Shown one piece after another: positions 14,909-26,994 of a stretch of 64,000 bases of DNA (within the stretch, counting starts at the first letter, position 1; each line of letters starts with the position of its first letter). The DNA is from Varroa destructor. Taxonomy: Eukaryota > Arthropoda > Arachnida > Mesostigmata > Varroidae. Location of the stretch: contig NW_019211454.1 of the NCBI RefSeq assembly GCF_002443255.2, positions 51,898,118 to 51,962,117 on the forward strand. Reading direction: 5' to 3'. The translations under genes were made by a program, and so were the position numbers. Below the pieces are notes generated by a model. That model was not told the DNA's origin and did not search any database. It saw nothing but the letters and a program-made list of their open reading frames with translations.

Positions 14909-14931
14909 TTTCGTTCGTTCGTTCGTTCGTT
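14909..14931. repeat. (TTCG)n tetranucleotide repeat
   Basis: About five and a half TTCG units occur in tandem. Confidence 0.95.
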
Positions 14932-15928
14932 CTGTTCTGTCTCGCTTCCTTTCTCTCCCGTTTTTCTGTGAAGTCGGAGATGTAGCGATCTGCAGGTGCT
15001 TTAATGGCGTGCACGACTGAACGCGGTAAGCTTTGTTAAAACTGCTTGTCGCATAGGCAGCCGAACCTAACCGTGTAACCTGACGTGCACAAAGGTTTAT
15101 CCCATGATCGTCGGCTGCTGATGCTGATGGACAATCACAATAACAATAACAGCAAAAAAAATAGCAAGAGACGAAAAAAAAAGACTGTGTTCGAATTCAA
15201 ATTGCTGAGTGCGCGCTGTTTTCACATTAGGAGGTACCAAACGGCGGCTAGAGGGCCAAGTGACCGAGCGTCCAGTTAATGATGTATGCATTTAACTCAA
15301 AGAAGACTAGACGAAAACGTTGCCTTCTCGGTGTAGCCTACTCAGGCGACTCACTTGAACGACGGCAACACTTCGTCAGTTTCTCCTCACATAGTTAACG
15401 CAGTTCATCATCTACTTTCTCCTAGGGAATGACAACGTCGGGTACGCTAGGTCGAGCCAGAGCGAAGCAAGCAACTTCGTGAAGATCTCCACCCCCAACA
15501 GTAACATAACTCCGCCGCCTTTCGGAAAGGAACCCCATAATGATCCCCAACGAGGGACGTACAGCCAAGAAGTCGACCAAGCAAAAGATTCAGCCGCCAT
15601 ATAAACATGGCGCATGTTCCAAACCTTCGACTCTTTTTCCCGGGTTCTACTGTAATATGATAGATCTCAAACCATCAAAAATCATGCTGATAGTTAGTCA
15701 TCTGGTTGATTCCGTCTCACGACATCAAGCGTAGATTGGGTACGCGTTCACACAGACACAAACAAATAAACACAGAGGTAGACTTAAAATTCAACGATTA
15801 CAAAGGATATACCCGGACGAGAATAGGCTGAAACGTAATATTCAACATTTAAGCATACCGGAGGGGTACAGACCGAGTTAAAAAAAATTCACTTTCTATG
15901 CTTAGATACTATAGCACTATTATGGCTG

Positions 15929-15931
<3 letters not shown>

Positions 15932-15974
<43 letters not shown>

Positions 15975-15982
15975 ATATATAT
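15932..15982. repeat. (TA)n microsatellite with one interruption
   Basis: A 39-nt TA tract is followed, after a CTC interruption, by a further short TA run. Confidence 0.97.
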
Positions 15983-16381
15983 GTACATTTCGTGTGACAA
16001 TTAAACGGCAGTCGTTGTTGCTGACAAGGTGAAACTAGTTTAGATAGTGTTTGTTAATGAAGTGCTTTGTACATTAGCCTGAAATTACGTGCAACTAAAC
16101 ACAAAGCCACTTATTTGGTTAGTACTTTTAGTGTTATCTTGTCGCCGCTGGCTCTTTTACCGAACAGAACCTTTAATTAATTGAGTTCATTAGATCGTGC
16201 GCCTTATTTCTTTTTCTTTGCTAACAGCTGATAGAGTAAGAACCACTATTGGTACAAACATAACCGTGTGTGTCTGCTTAGGCAAGCTAAATTCCCATTT
16301 CCTATGTCATAGTCGGCTTTGAAATTTCAATTAGGCATCTATTCAGTTACAGTTTCATTTGACGACAACGAACCAGCCGAA

Positions 16382-16440
16382 GGGGCCGGGGGGCGAAGGG
16401 CCAACAGCCACCGCACAGGGCCTGCCCGTTGGTTGGGGTT
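16382..16440 (+). other. G-rich patch with G-quadruplex potential
   Basis: Four or more G runs occur close together (GGGG, GGGGGG, GGG, then GGG and GGGG further on) in otherwise AT-rich DNA, starting GGGGCCGGGGGGCGAAGGG. The patch lies about 55-110 nt upstream of the exon-like segment at 16494. A G-quadruplex is possible on the plus strand, but one loop would be long. Confidence 0.35.
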
Positions 16441-16493
16441 GTTTGCATGATTACAGATAAGAAGATGTCACTGAAGTCTTTTTTCTTTTGCAG

Positions 16494-16777
16494 GCTGTAA
16501 AGAAAGATCTATTATGTACATTAGGACAGTTAGCTACGCATTTGAATAACTTGGTCGTTGTCTTCCATCCGATTATTCTAAACCTACAAAATCAGTTCGT
16601 AGAACATCAGGATACGCCTATACCGAAGGTAACGTATATAGTCCGATGTCGTCAGCTTTGCCGTTTGCTTCGTCTGTTTTCTATTCAATTCCTGGACAGT
16701 TTTCGTACTTATTCGCAATATCTCGCTTATTTATTGCGCCGATGAGGCAATACATGAGTACCGATAATCTAGTGTAG
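16494..16777 (+). CDS. Exon-like segment(s) of an unidentified gene
   Basis: I do not recognise this. A strong acceptor (CTTTTTTCTTTTGCAG, AG at 16492-16493) precedes 135 nt that read A-V-K-K-D-L-L-C-T-L-G-Q-L-A-T-H-L-N-N and on to ...DTPIPK, a helix-like amphipathic segment, ending at donor AAG|GTAACG (GT at 16629-16630). A possible 71-nt intron ending CCTGGACAG at 16699 leads to an in-phase segment (16700-16777) that stops at TAG. The unspliced frame is also open to 16745, which weakens the intron call. No upstream partner exon was found. Composition is AT-rich, unlike the zfh2 exons. Chance is a real alternative. Confidence 0.25.
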
Positions 16778-17834
16778 AAGTTTGATTTGCAATTCTAAGC
16801 TGTAGGTGAGGTGAAATTGCATATATATTGAGGTATTGCCGCCGCATTAGTAGGCCTGACTTCAGCGAGAATTACTCAAACATCAAATAGCAATCGTACA
16901 ACAAACACTCAATACAGCGCTGCTATTGTCCAAACACATCACGACCTTGAATCCACAGGTTGTAAAGGTTATGTAATCTCTACCTGAGCCACCCCGTGCA
17001 TTCAACGCGTTTGATTCTATGCTGTCGTTCATTAATTCGATCCGTAAACTATTTAACAACCTAAAATGAGAGCTGTCGTCCGACTAGATCAAGCGATTTC
17101 TCGGACTGAATTGTCATCCATTCGCTTCGTGAGCAAATTTCGTCTACTAGCCACGTCAATAATGTACCACCGTGTTTGTTTCTGCAACCGCGAGTGCCGC
17201 GGGTGCCTTGAACACGACAAAATAGACGGCACTGTCGCAGATTCACTTCGTCACCGTCGATAGCGGCTCGCTACTCCCTCCGCTTTGGATAATGAATGAC
17301 AGACGAAATTGTGACTAGTTAGTGACTGCTTACATTGACTGGACGACTCCAGCGACAACCCCTCACCGACACCTCAGAACATTCACCTCAGAGAATGAAA
17401 AGCGGTGCAGTGCTAGCGGAGTTGGCAGGCAGGCAAATGGACGGCCGATCGCTTGGCCAGTCGGCGTCCACAACGGCAGCAGTATCATCACAGAAACCCG
17501 CTCACCACCACTACCTCGACCATGTGACGATGAACGGCAGCGTTATTGCAATAGCAGCATAGAATATATGACGAATTCGGCAGCTGCAGCGACCCTATAG
17601 AAGACGCGACTGCTTTTGCTCACGCCGGCCGCAACGGTGGTGTCACCTGGTGGCTGAGATCTGGGGCCACTGCTGCCGCTCCAGCCGCTGCTACTGCTGT
17701 TTCTGGATGGAGTAGAGTTGCGACGGTACAACGGCCGGAGCGGCAAATGGAAGCAACAACTGCGTGCGACTATATTTTAGACAGAAAACAACGTCGCAGA
17801 CAATCATCGTGAAAGAGAATACGCATACGTACAC

Positions 17835-17835
<1 letters not shown>

Positions 17836-17866
<31 letters not shown>
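17836..17866. repeat. (CAGG)n tetranucleotide repeat
   Basis: About eight CAGG units occur. On the minus strand they give a CLPA repeat in spurious ORFs. The same unit recurs at 46300, and its complement at 57657. Confidence 0.97.
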
Positions 17867-20800
17867 ATAGAGACAGACTAAACTCAAGACGCAAAAAGCC
17901 GCAAGATCACGGGCGACGAACATGAAAAGGAGCCCGCGGTGACGCTGATTCAGAGGCGGCGGCGGCGGCGGCTTCGACGACGAAGGAACCACCAAAATAG
18001 CGTTGAAACGGCAGCGGCAAGAGCGAGCAGCGAATACAGTTGGACACACGCAGACGCACAAAAGGAGGGAGAGAGAGTGAAAGACAATAATCAAAATCGC
18101 CTCGACTTTGTATCTGTCTCCTGTAGCACCGGAGTGGCAGCCGTGGTAGTGCATAGTCATAGCTAGCCACCGGCCGGGCCGCCACGATCGTCCGTCGCCC
18201 CCTCCACTGGATCTTGACTGTGTCAAGCGCCCATGGATACACAGTATCTAGGGTCTGCCTGTTTATTGCGGCTCGATTAGTTTGCCACTCAATGAATGCG
18301 GACCTGGCTTCAACCGATAAAAACGACATAACAACAATATATACAAGACATTGCATTGATACCCTGTAAGTGTCCCCTACTATGCAATGGACATCGCTTC
18401 AGGTTCTTTACTTTGGCCAATGCTATAACAATAACCTCAACACGGGAATAAGAACAATGTAAATTGTCGCATTGTATGGCCAAACAGTAAAGCAAAATGG
18501 TACGCTACTCACGAGCGTCTATGTGAAGACCAACTCAGCAGCGCACATAGCAAATTGAAAATGTAGCGTGCATGTTAAATAGAAAATAATGGAAACATGA
18601 TGCGCCCTCGAACCAAGGCATTGTCTGTTCTAGGTAACCGATATAACTGAGTCTGTGATGAAAGGACATGGCCGTAAATCACGGTCAAAAACGCCGATGA
18701 CTCGAGCCCAAAAAGCGGTAGGTATTATATTATATTTGATCGGTAAGTGTCTTTTTTTCTCTCTGTTGAATAAGGATAGAGCCGTTTGTCAAAAACATGC
18801 TTGATTTAGAAAAGTAACACCATTTAATAGTAGTTAGGAAATCTTAAGGACACTGCACAATAAACACTGGTGTCTGGAAAACGCAACTTAGTCACTACCG
18901 TTCGTGAACGCGTTTCATATAGCTGATATCTCTCTGGCTTTCTATGCTGCAATCCCCTTGTTATACGTATGAATCGCTGAGCCATTGACTGAAAGGGACA
19001 GAACTTACTGGTTCAAGCTCCATCATTTATGTAGCATACATGATATATATAGTTTCACAACCAAATGCTTCCTGGCCATTGATCTTTCATCATTAGTATC
19101 ATTGGATTACTTTGTGGTAGAAAAGCGTATTGCGTCAAAATTCCAAATATGTACTCTGCATGGGTAACGAAACTCAGAACCGAGCAGTACGCATCCGCTT
19201 TATTCCACTGAGCGCTTAAGCCACAGATAACCACCGAAGCGCTCGTATTGAAATTGAATTTTTGCTGTTATGTCTATCTTGATTAATGTCGTCAAATAAG
19301 CCTAATCAGCATTATATTTACTTATTGATCCTGTTTTGCAATACAGCTTTGTATTTACGATATATTTGTTTATACATTTTTTGGGTCAGCCGCGCAAGAA
19401 CGATCCTATCTGCTTTGTTCGCCATTAGTAGTAGTAAAATGGAACCGTCGTAGTCAACACTGGAAGGAACTAGCGAAGGATGCATGCACCATTATACTAC
19501 TACACATTTATGGCTTCCAGCGAAGTTGGGTCGAAGTGTGGAGGAAGAGCTGGGGTCAGCCCGAGACGGGCGGATCTTTTCTCTGCGTTTAGTTTTTTAT
19601 TTTCAAATTACGCCCGCGACGATAGTAGCGCCAGCAACACTAACAACAACTATGCCTATAACAATATTTTGAATTGTTTGTCTTCAAAGAGCGCCACTGG
19701 CGCGGTCGCATATCTCAGTTCCTTGTGAGGACAACAAGGGAGAAGGCTTGCCGACGACGACGCAACTGCTGCCGTTGCACGTTTCCGTTCAAGCTCCGGC
19801 TTCAAACCACCTTGGCTGTCCTCCGCGGTCAGGAGAGAGCCCTGCGCTAGCTGCAGGGTCCACTCGACTGACAGGGCAATAACGGCTGAGAGTGACACAG
19901 CCTCTGGTGTCATGGCCCGTTCCCTGGCGCCGACAACAGCTCTGAGCACGACAACATCGTTGACGTCGACGACTTGTTTAACTTAATAATGGCAATCCTT
20001 TGTTTGTCACCGGCCGGCCAGTGAACGAGCGACCCTCGTCCGCAATAGAGGGAGGCCAGAGACAAAAAAGGGCGTAGGACGGTGACTGGGAAAGAGAAAA
20101 GTAAAAGAACTCGAATGGTACGAAGGAAGCATATTACGGAAAATAGCAGGAACTATGACAAGAGAAAAACGAAAATCTCTGACAGAGTGCCATCGCGGCC
20201 GTACAAGTGTCTGCACAAAATAGGCGACAGCGACGTTGACGCTGTGGCAAAGGCAAACAGAAAAATCAGCTAGCGTTCGAAACAACGGGGGGACAAGACG
20301 ACCATAAGTAAACTCATGAAATTGAAAAATAGTTGGATAGAAAGAGAGCGAAAAAGTAGAGAGGGGAAACAAATGAAAAAAATCAAGCAGAAAATTTGGC
20401 CGCGTTGCCATAATCGGCGTAGTCTTTGTCAATAAGGTGGGCGCCGACAAGGAGCTTACGCCGAGCCGTGGCCAATTGTACGACAACCGCCCCCAGCACG
20501 TTAACCGATCGACGCAGATAGCCGCCATAGGAAATCTAAAGCAGAAGAATGAAAAAATAGAACAGAGATGCCGCTCTGCGGGAGGGCGCTGTTGGTGGCT
20601 GTCGCGCAGAAGCATCACCATAGGCGGTGCAGAGGTGGTACGCACGGGAACCGAGGAGATCAGGTAGCACGACGATCGCTGCGAAAACAAGGGATGCTTA
20701 GAAGCAAGCATTTAAGCTTTCCATATATGAGCCAGTCGAAAAAAATCAACGAAAAACAACGACCTGAACGAGAGCAGTTGGAGGCTCGCTCGCAAGTAAC

Positions 20801-21478
20801 AGCAGACGGCGCTGTAAGGACAACAACCGCCATAGCTAACATGCGACTGATGTCGGAACTTTGTTGGGTCAAGACGAAGGCCATAAGCTTGCTAACCGCT
20901 GTTATGGTATATTGAAGATATGGTGAAAATGTGGAAGTATGAGCAAGACTGGCATAATTTTTTCCACTATGCAGTCTATGATGAAAAAAAAAGCGTTTAT
21001 TATTTATTTAAAAGTGTTCGAGTATATTTAAAGTATATTAAAAATGAATTATCTACGAGTGTTTGAGTGAAAGATCCCAGTACATAAGGAAGCACAGTGC
21101 GAAAATCGGCTGGATCGCCTAAATAATGAAAAACAATCCATTTGTCCTAACTGGTAAAATCGTTAAGAGATGCACTGCGGAATAAATAGGTACCTGATGG
21201 TGCTACAGCCTTTCGCGAGCCTTGCTACGGAGAGTTTTTTTTTTTATAGTATGCTTTGTTAAAGCCGATCTAGACACGGTGACGTATCTATATCGGTTGT
21301 TTGAAACAATAAGAAACAAAGTTCTCCCTCAGAAACACTAGCGCACATATTACCGGTTTGAATTTTATACCCATATGAGTATATAAATATAGCATAAATA
21401 ACGACATGATCCATATTTGTTTCTTGATATATAAATGTTTTATTTATTTACTTATTTGGTTTGTTGTTGTTTGTTGTC

Positions 21479-21479
<1 letters not shown>

Positions 21480-21509
<30 letters not shown>
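21480..21509. repeat. (TTA)n microsatellite
   Basis: Ten TTA/TAT units occur in AT-rich noncoding DNA. Confidence 0.96.
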
Positions 21510-21510
<1 letters not shown>

Positions 21511-22611
21511 TTAATAATTATCCACCAACAATTTACAATGAACACAATCATTCGCGTTTTGCAAGCAGCCAGTTCGTGTGGTAATTAGTTATCGTGTACT
21601 TTTGCGTCACTTCGCTTGCGCACTCTCGTACCTTCTGTCGCTTCCTTCATAGTTTGCTTTCATCAAATCGTCGCCATCTGCCCGTTTCCCTGTGTCTCTT
21701 CGCACTACGTCCTGATTGCGTTAATAGTAGTTGATTAAATACCAACCATCCTCAATGTCCTTCCCAGTGTCTTTTTCAGCTCTCTGATACTATTTTCGCT
21801 TCTGATGCATCCTTCTACCTCATCTTCTTACAATTGCTGCCACAATTGTCATTCTCGACATCGTTCATGAGCCCAGTTTTGAAGTGGAAAAACTCCGTAT
21901 CTCAACTGTTGGTTAGTTGTTTACCGCAATTCGGCCAATTTCCTTGTGATCACTTTACCACTGCTTCGGCGTCATTTCAATGTAACATCAGAACGTTATC
22001 AGCTCGATGCCTACAGGAGAATTCGTCATCCTTCCGATATCTCACCGTAAAGCGTTACCTTTTTTTTTTCGCGCTATCCTGTGATCTCCTGCCTCTCGCT
22101 ACCTAGGAACACTCGACCAATGCTCTTCAATATATCTGCATTTTTCTATATAGTTAGTTTAGTTCTCGTAATCGTCATTCTTATTGTCGTCCTCGTCATC
22201 TTCGTCATCGTACTTTCTTGCTTAGCTTATTGTGCTGCATACTTATGTTAGGTTCATCACCGCCTCTGTAAACGCATCGAGACACGTGGCGGCCCTACCA
22301 CTCTAGGACGAACCTCACGCGCCTCCCGATGCGCTGCGGCCATAAAGTGTGACAAACATTGCCACTCTTCTGCATCAGACGGCATCTGTTCGATTTGATT
22401 TTCTTTTTGACAAATAATAAATTACACCTAGCCTAGTATATTTACCATTATGTATCTTGCCACAAAAGGACAATCCGCATTCGTCCTGTTTTTTCTCTCT
22501 TTACGTCTTTGTCTTTCACACAGCGATCCGTTCACCATTTTTAATGCGCGCGCGCACACACATACACACACTCACATGCCCACATTCTAATTCTTCGTCA
22601 GTCCTTTTTTC

Positions 22612-22614
<3 letters not shown>

Positions 22615-22648
<34 letters not shown>
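22615..22648. repeat. (TA)n microsatellite
   Basis: This is a TA tract of about 34 nt. Confidence 0.97.
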
Positions 22649-22650
<2 letters not shown>

Positions 22651-23870
22651 TAATCATCCTTATTCTCTTTTGCTAATATTAGGTTCCGTACTAATTACCA
22701 TAGATCATTATTGTTATTACCATACACAGAATCTCGAATGCTACTGTTCTTGGTATAATCGTTTTTTACTGTTCCCTGTTCGGGTCCACAGTTCTGCGCA
22801 AATCAGTATCATATATTCATTATTAAAGGACCACGGCTTGTTTGTCTTCCATAAATTAATGAAGAATGATCATAATTGTAATGGTATATATACACAAAGG
22901 TAACAAAACGTCGTCGATTGCAGCCACCCCTTTTCTGAATTGCCAGAAAGGCTGATTCCTAGAGAGCTGTTGCCTCGAATAATTAGAACATTTCCATCGA
23001 TTTTTTTGTTAGGTGGCTTCAAAAAACCGCTGGTATGTATATAAATGTAGTGGCTATATATGCTTATTTTTTCAGTAATAATGCATTGTAATATTATTTT
23101 ACAAGTTTTAAAGGCGGACATAACAGAAGATACAAATATAACGACACGAAATTACACAAAGACCACATGAACCTACACACCGGTTATTAAAAAAATGACA
23201 CCAAAATCATATGGAATAAATAGCCGTTTGCAGACGACAAAACTGTTTTTTTTTTTTCGGAACGAAGCAAGAACAGAAATTTTGTTGGGATTTTCCCCTT
23301 AGCATTTTCTTTTTCTCTCCCAGGCCAAAACTTCTATTTTTTCCCTATTGTTTTTAATTATTGTCGCTCTGTTTCTCTCTAGTTTTTCGGCGATTCTCCG
23401 TTGTCACGCATGGCCATCCTTACAGGAACAGCGTCGACGTACAATGTGTGGTGTCGCTACCATATCCTTTCATTGCTTCACGTTTTTAATTTTTCTGCAC
23501 CTTCAGTTTTTATGTTTATATATGTACATACGTTATCGCCTGAGCCCTTCTTTCGCTTTTGTTGGTTAGCTCAGCGTTGTGCTTATAATTCGCTTATTTG
23601 CAGGCTTCCGCAGTGCATAGCACAACAAGGTAGCAGTCTGTGACTGAATCGCGAGAAGAGGATGAATTTCGACATGTTGTTCCAAGCTGTGTGATCCCAT
23701 GAGCGGCGCCAATATACTAGTAATGTTCAATTGCAATAATGTCTTCTGCCGCATTGTTTGCAAAGGCGACGCGCAGACAGAAAAATAAGCAAAAAATCTT
23801 TTTCTTAGGGAGAGATCGCGGAGAGCTAAAAAAAAAAATAGCTCAAATCTGCCGCCCGCATACAACAGGG

Positions 23871-23888
23871 TATATATATATATATATA
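23871..23888. repeat. Short (TA)n tract
   Basis: This is an 18-nt TA tract. Confidence 0.95.
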
Positions 23889-25130
23889 GAGGTGTACTAG
23901 AATAGTTCAGACGACCCGACCGTTAACGCAACCCCAGAAAGCGAAAGCGTGTCGTGTGTGCGTCTGGCAACTCTCTGTGTGTGTCTTCATCCTTCTATAG
24001 CCACTTTCTGGTGTTCGGGAAAAGGTTTTTGCATCTTTCATGCACGTATGATCCGCAAGGGCATTGCGCCCGCCGGAGGTCCGTTGTCAGTCAATCAAGC
24101 AACCAATAAATCAGTCTGTCGTTAAAGGACATACAGTTGTGTACGGCCATCAATGAGAGGATGAGCAGAATCCTTAGAAATAGAAGAACACAAGCAATCC
24201 TGAAGGGAGCATGAATTATCATCGCTGCTCACTTAGATCCAGGAAAAAAAATTAAATATCTCTCAACATGCGTAATCATCGATTGATTTCAGTTTTTGCT
24301 ATTAGTTATAGATTCGATTCAATCCCCTCAACCTAGTATTATCGCGACTGTCTCTCCTAGCCGTGTTATCTTTCTGAGTTTTACAGAAGTTTCTGCATCA
24401 TTTTTAGCGTTTCATTATCAATATCGCCTTTGCAATTATTTACTTTAGCAGCAAGTTAGCTTCACCATGATCATCGTTATCGTCGTCATCTTCGTCGTTA
24501 TCAAATGACACACCAAAGATAGGAACTTTCGTATTTTGTGGACGGCCACTCCCAACATGGAACGGCGGCCTTTCGAAGCATTTAGTCGGGCCCTGGTACG
24601 ACCGTGCCGCGCGGTAACTTCGCTCGCGTCCATCGCCAGCACAACGACCGTAATGCACCACCACTGCCATCTACAGCTACCCAACCCATAGCAAAGTATC
24701 CCATATGAATAGTAGCAAGATGAAATTGGACAACCTGATAACAGTTCGAGTAACTGGTACTTGCGGTAACTATGCAGCGAGAGCGCCTTTTAGAGCCGCT
24801 TCCGCTGGTCAACGGCTTACCTCACTCGCTGTTTGCCTTCTGCACTGGTTTATTATTATTAATTATTATCGCTTTTTCGGCAGATTTCTCATCGTTTTCT
24901 ATTTTCAGCAGCCCAAACAGACATCAAACGAGACGGCACGGGAGGCCGCTCGGACAATGAAAAAATTGCACATCTTTTCTACAATATCGGTTATTGTCTT
25001 CCCTTGACATTTCCATTCACTCGTCCTCTCCATGTATCTATATAACCTGTTTTCGTTTATGCCTGTATTTCTTTCGTTCTTCTTTTTCTTTCTTATTATC
25101 TTGCTTATTTTGTTGCGCATCGTTTACAGG

Positions 25131-25151
25131 ATATATATATATATATATATC
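25131..25151. repeat. Short (AT)n tract
   Basis: This is a 21-nt AT tract that follows TTTACAGG. Confidence 0.95.
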
Positions 25152-25858
25152 ATAGGATCATGCTATCAGCGTCCCCTTTGTCTCATTATAATAATTGTTG
25201 TTTTTATAATTATCAATATTGTTATTATTAGTATTGTTGTTGTAGTTGTTATTATCTCGTTGCAGTCCACTTGAACGATTATTTTTATTAATTCTATCTA
25301 TCTGTCTGCAGCAAGTGTGTCGGTTTTGTAGTGGATTATACAATATTATATATATGAGGAACACTGGAGAGTTACCCTAATGGATGCGTGGTCACACACC
25401 CTTGTTTTTTGCGTCGTCTATGTCATCGTCATTGTTTAATATTATGTCATTAGCATTGTCGTATAACTCCGATTCTTATTATTAATAATTACCCTTATTA
25501 TAATTAATATTACCACCTCATTGTTATTAGCAGCATTATTTAGCATATATACACTCGAGCGTGCTAACCCACCGTCCGAGGTCGGCGCATTATCGCCGTT
25601 CTCATTGCTTATTTTCATTTATGATTAGACGAGGGCCGCCCTCATCAGGTGTGGCTAGTGCTCTTAACGTATATCTTTTTTTTGTCACTTGGTCTTATTC
25701 ACTTCCTGCAATTTTTCGTCTATGTCGTCGTCTCCACCATCGGCTTCATCAGTCTTCACAGATTATGTTGTTTCCTGTGTCTTACGATGACCTTACGACT
25801 GTATCGTCTGCTGATGTTGGTTTTCTCTCTCTCTGCCATTCTCCATCGTTTCTTCACA

Positions 25859-25899
<41 letters not shown>

Positions 25900-25900
25900 T
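25859..25900. repeat. (GTC)n trinucleotide repeat
   Basis: Fourteen uninterrupted GTC/CGT units, in noncoding DNA 3' of zfh2, give poly-Val or poly-Arg frames that I reject as genes. Confidence 0.97.
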
Positions 25901-25993
25901 GTCTGTTTTTGTTTTCATTATTCACAGGTTACGCAGGTGGCCCGCGTCGGCGTTTCATGCGATTCGCATGTTGACGTTGAGTGGGGCGTGATA

Positions 25994-25995
<2 letters not shown>

Positions 25996-26042
<47 letters not shown>
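25996..26042. repeat. (TA)n microsatellite, among the longest in the window
   Basis: A 47-nt uninterrupted TA tract lies about 275 nt beyond the candidate zfh2 polyadenylation hexamer. Confidence 0.98.
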
Positions 26043-26045
<3 letters not shown>

Positions 26046-26316
26046 GTTAGGTATACGACTCGGCTTTGCCGAATAAGCCAGGCTCACAGGCTTGCTTTGG
26101 ATTGCCTGAATCGATGCCTATTTGCATTTTTCATCCTTCTTTCATCAGGCGATTAATAAACGCGCGCACGTTATTTATATTAATTCTGCTTTTCTCCCAG
26201 CTTCCGTCGTGGCCCCTTATCTCTTTCTGCGTTTGCTGTGGTTGGATCAGGGCCATTAGTTAGAACATCTGATTGGTATTTTCTGTATAGAAATAATATC
26301 TCCGTGTGTATATGTA

Positions 26317-26994
26317 TTTATTATAAAGAGAAGTGTATAGTAATTATTGTGAAACCACTCATGTCTTCTTCGTAAACCCTACATGCGTTCTTTGATCACG
26401 CTCATGTCGTTCGTGGTCACCGGCTTGGATGCCGAATCAGCGGAGAGCTGTCGGTTCGCGACACATCACGCTTTCGAGGCAGTCTCCGATAGTTAGTCAC
26501 CCGCTTATTTACTTGCTGTAGCTTTCCTTCCCTATACTAAACTTGCATTTGTCGCTGTTGTTGTTGTAGTATTAGCAAAGACAAGTCTTATTCTTGCTTG
26601 ATGTTCTCGATGGTCTCATTGTTGTTGCTGTTGTTGTCGTCCTCGTAGCAGCTGTTGTTGTTTGATCACACTTACAAATAGTCCACAGTTCTTCACACCC
26701 AATTCGTTCTTTTTGCTAAAAGCGTAAGGCCGTCCGTCCATTAGTTGATGGTCCAGCAGACCGGTCTTCACTTGCTCGCCGTTTTCATAGTACTCCAACT
26801 GGACTGAAAGTTTTTATAGCAGTCCCTTGTTTTCATAATAGTGTTCCTTGGCCGGTCGCTTATAATAGTCAATATCAGTTTATCGTTCTTCTTCAAGCAG
26901 TACTATATTATTATATTATTAATTCGTCTATTGGCGTTGTTCGTATCTTCGTAAACTCTCCTTGTTTCATCGATGACGGTGACGACACAATTTT
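26317..26994 (-). other. zfh2: Presumed zfh2 3' UTR with candidate polyadenylation signal
   Basis: The first canonical AATAAA hexamer on the minus strand downstream of the TGA, by eye, is at 26322-26317, about 670 nt after the stop. No strong GU-rich downstream element is obvious, and beyond it lies a 47-nt (TA)n tract. The UTR contains a CAA-rich patch (26565-26660) and the coding-like block described separately. The assignment as 3' UTR is inference from position. Confidence 0.35.
26676..26803 (-). CDS. Unidentified coding-like block downstream of zfh2 (possible alternative 3' exon)
   Basis: I do not recognise this. The minus strand reads EYYENGEQVKTGLLDHQLMD, then GRPYAFSKKNELGVKNC and GLF, with ordinary codon use. 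It is bounded by an acceptor-like AAAACTTTCAG (AG at 26805-26804) and a donor-like ATTT|GTAAGTG (GT at 26675-26674), giving 128 nt. The same frame upstream, across two in-frame TAA codons, reads DIDYYKRPAKEHYYENKGLL, which repeats the YYEN...GLL pattern. It may be an alternative terminal exon of zfh2, a decayed exon of another gene, or chance. The YYENG...TG pattern superficially resembles MORN or cell-wall-binding repeats, but I would not assign either. Confidence 0.25.

Larger units (their letters stand above)
1..16381. other. Gene-poor flank, left part: no recognised gene
   Basis: All open frames here are short, and many coincide with simple repeats. None shows a known domain or a convincing chain of splice sites. 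The segment holds several microsatellites (listed separately) and the 11232-11276 hairpin. A duplicated TTATAGCAATTT motif lies at about 8990-9020, and a small ATCACC...GGTGAT palindrome near 8055-8071. I see nothing else that I can support. Confidence 0.5.
16778..26316. other. Gene-poor region between the 16.5 kb candidate exon and the zfh2 3' end
   Basis: No gene is recognised. It is dominated by microsatellites and strand-biased stretches. A purine-rich plus-strand tract at about 20040-20400 produces a 234-codon minus-strand ORF (20007-20711) made largely of Ser/Phe/Leu/Pro/Arg with no domain. AT-rich intergenic DNA at 23-25.5 kb carries (TA)n and (TTA)n tracts. I see nothing else that I can support. 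Confidence 0.5.

Noticed and set aside
17836..17866. CRISPR-like tandem repeat
   Set aside because: It is a simple CAGG tetranucleotide tract without spacers, and the genome is eukaryotic.
20007..20711. 234-codon minus-strand ORF
   Set aside because: It is the longest ORF outside zfh2, but it lies on a pyrimidine-rich strand and is dominated by Ser/Phe/Leu/Pro/Arg with no motif. It is best explained by composition.
26676..26876. MORN or choline/glucan-binding repeat protein
   Set aside because: The YYENG...TG...DGRPYAF pattern is only superficially similar. There are two in-frame stops and only about one and a half units, so I leave it unassigned.
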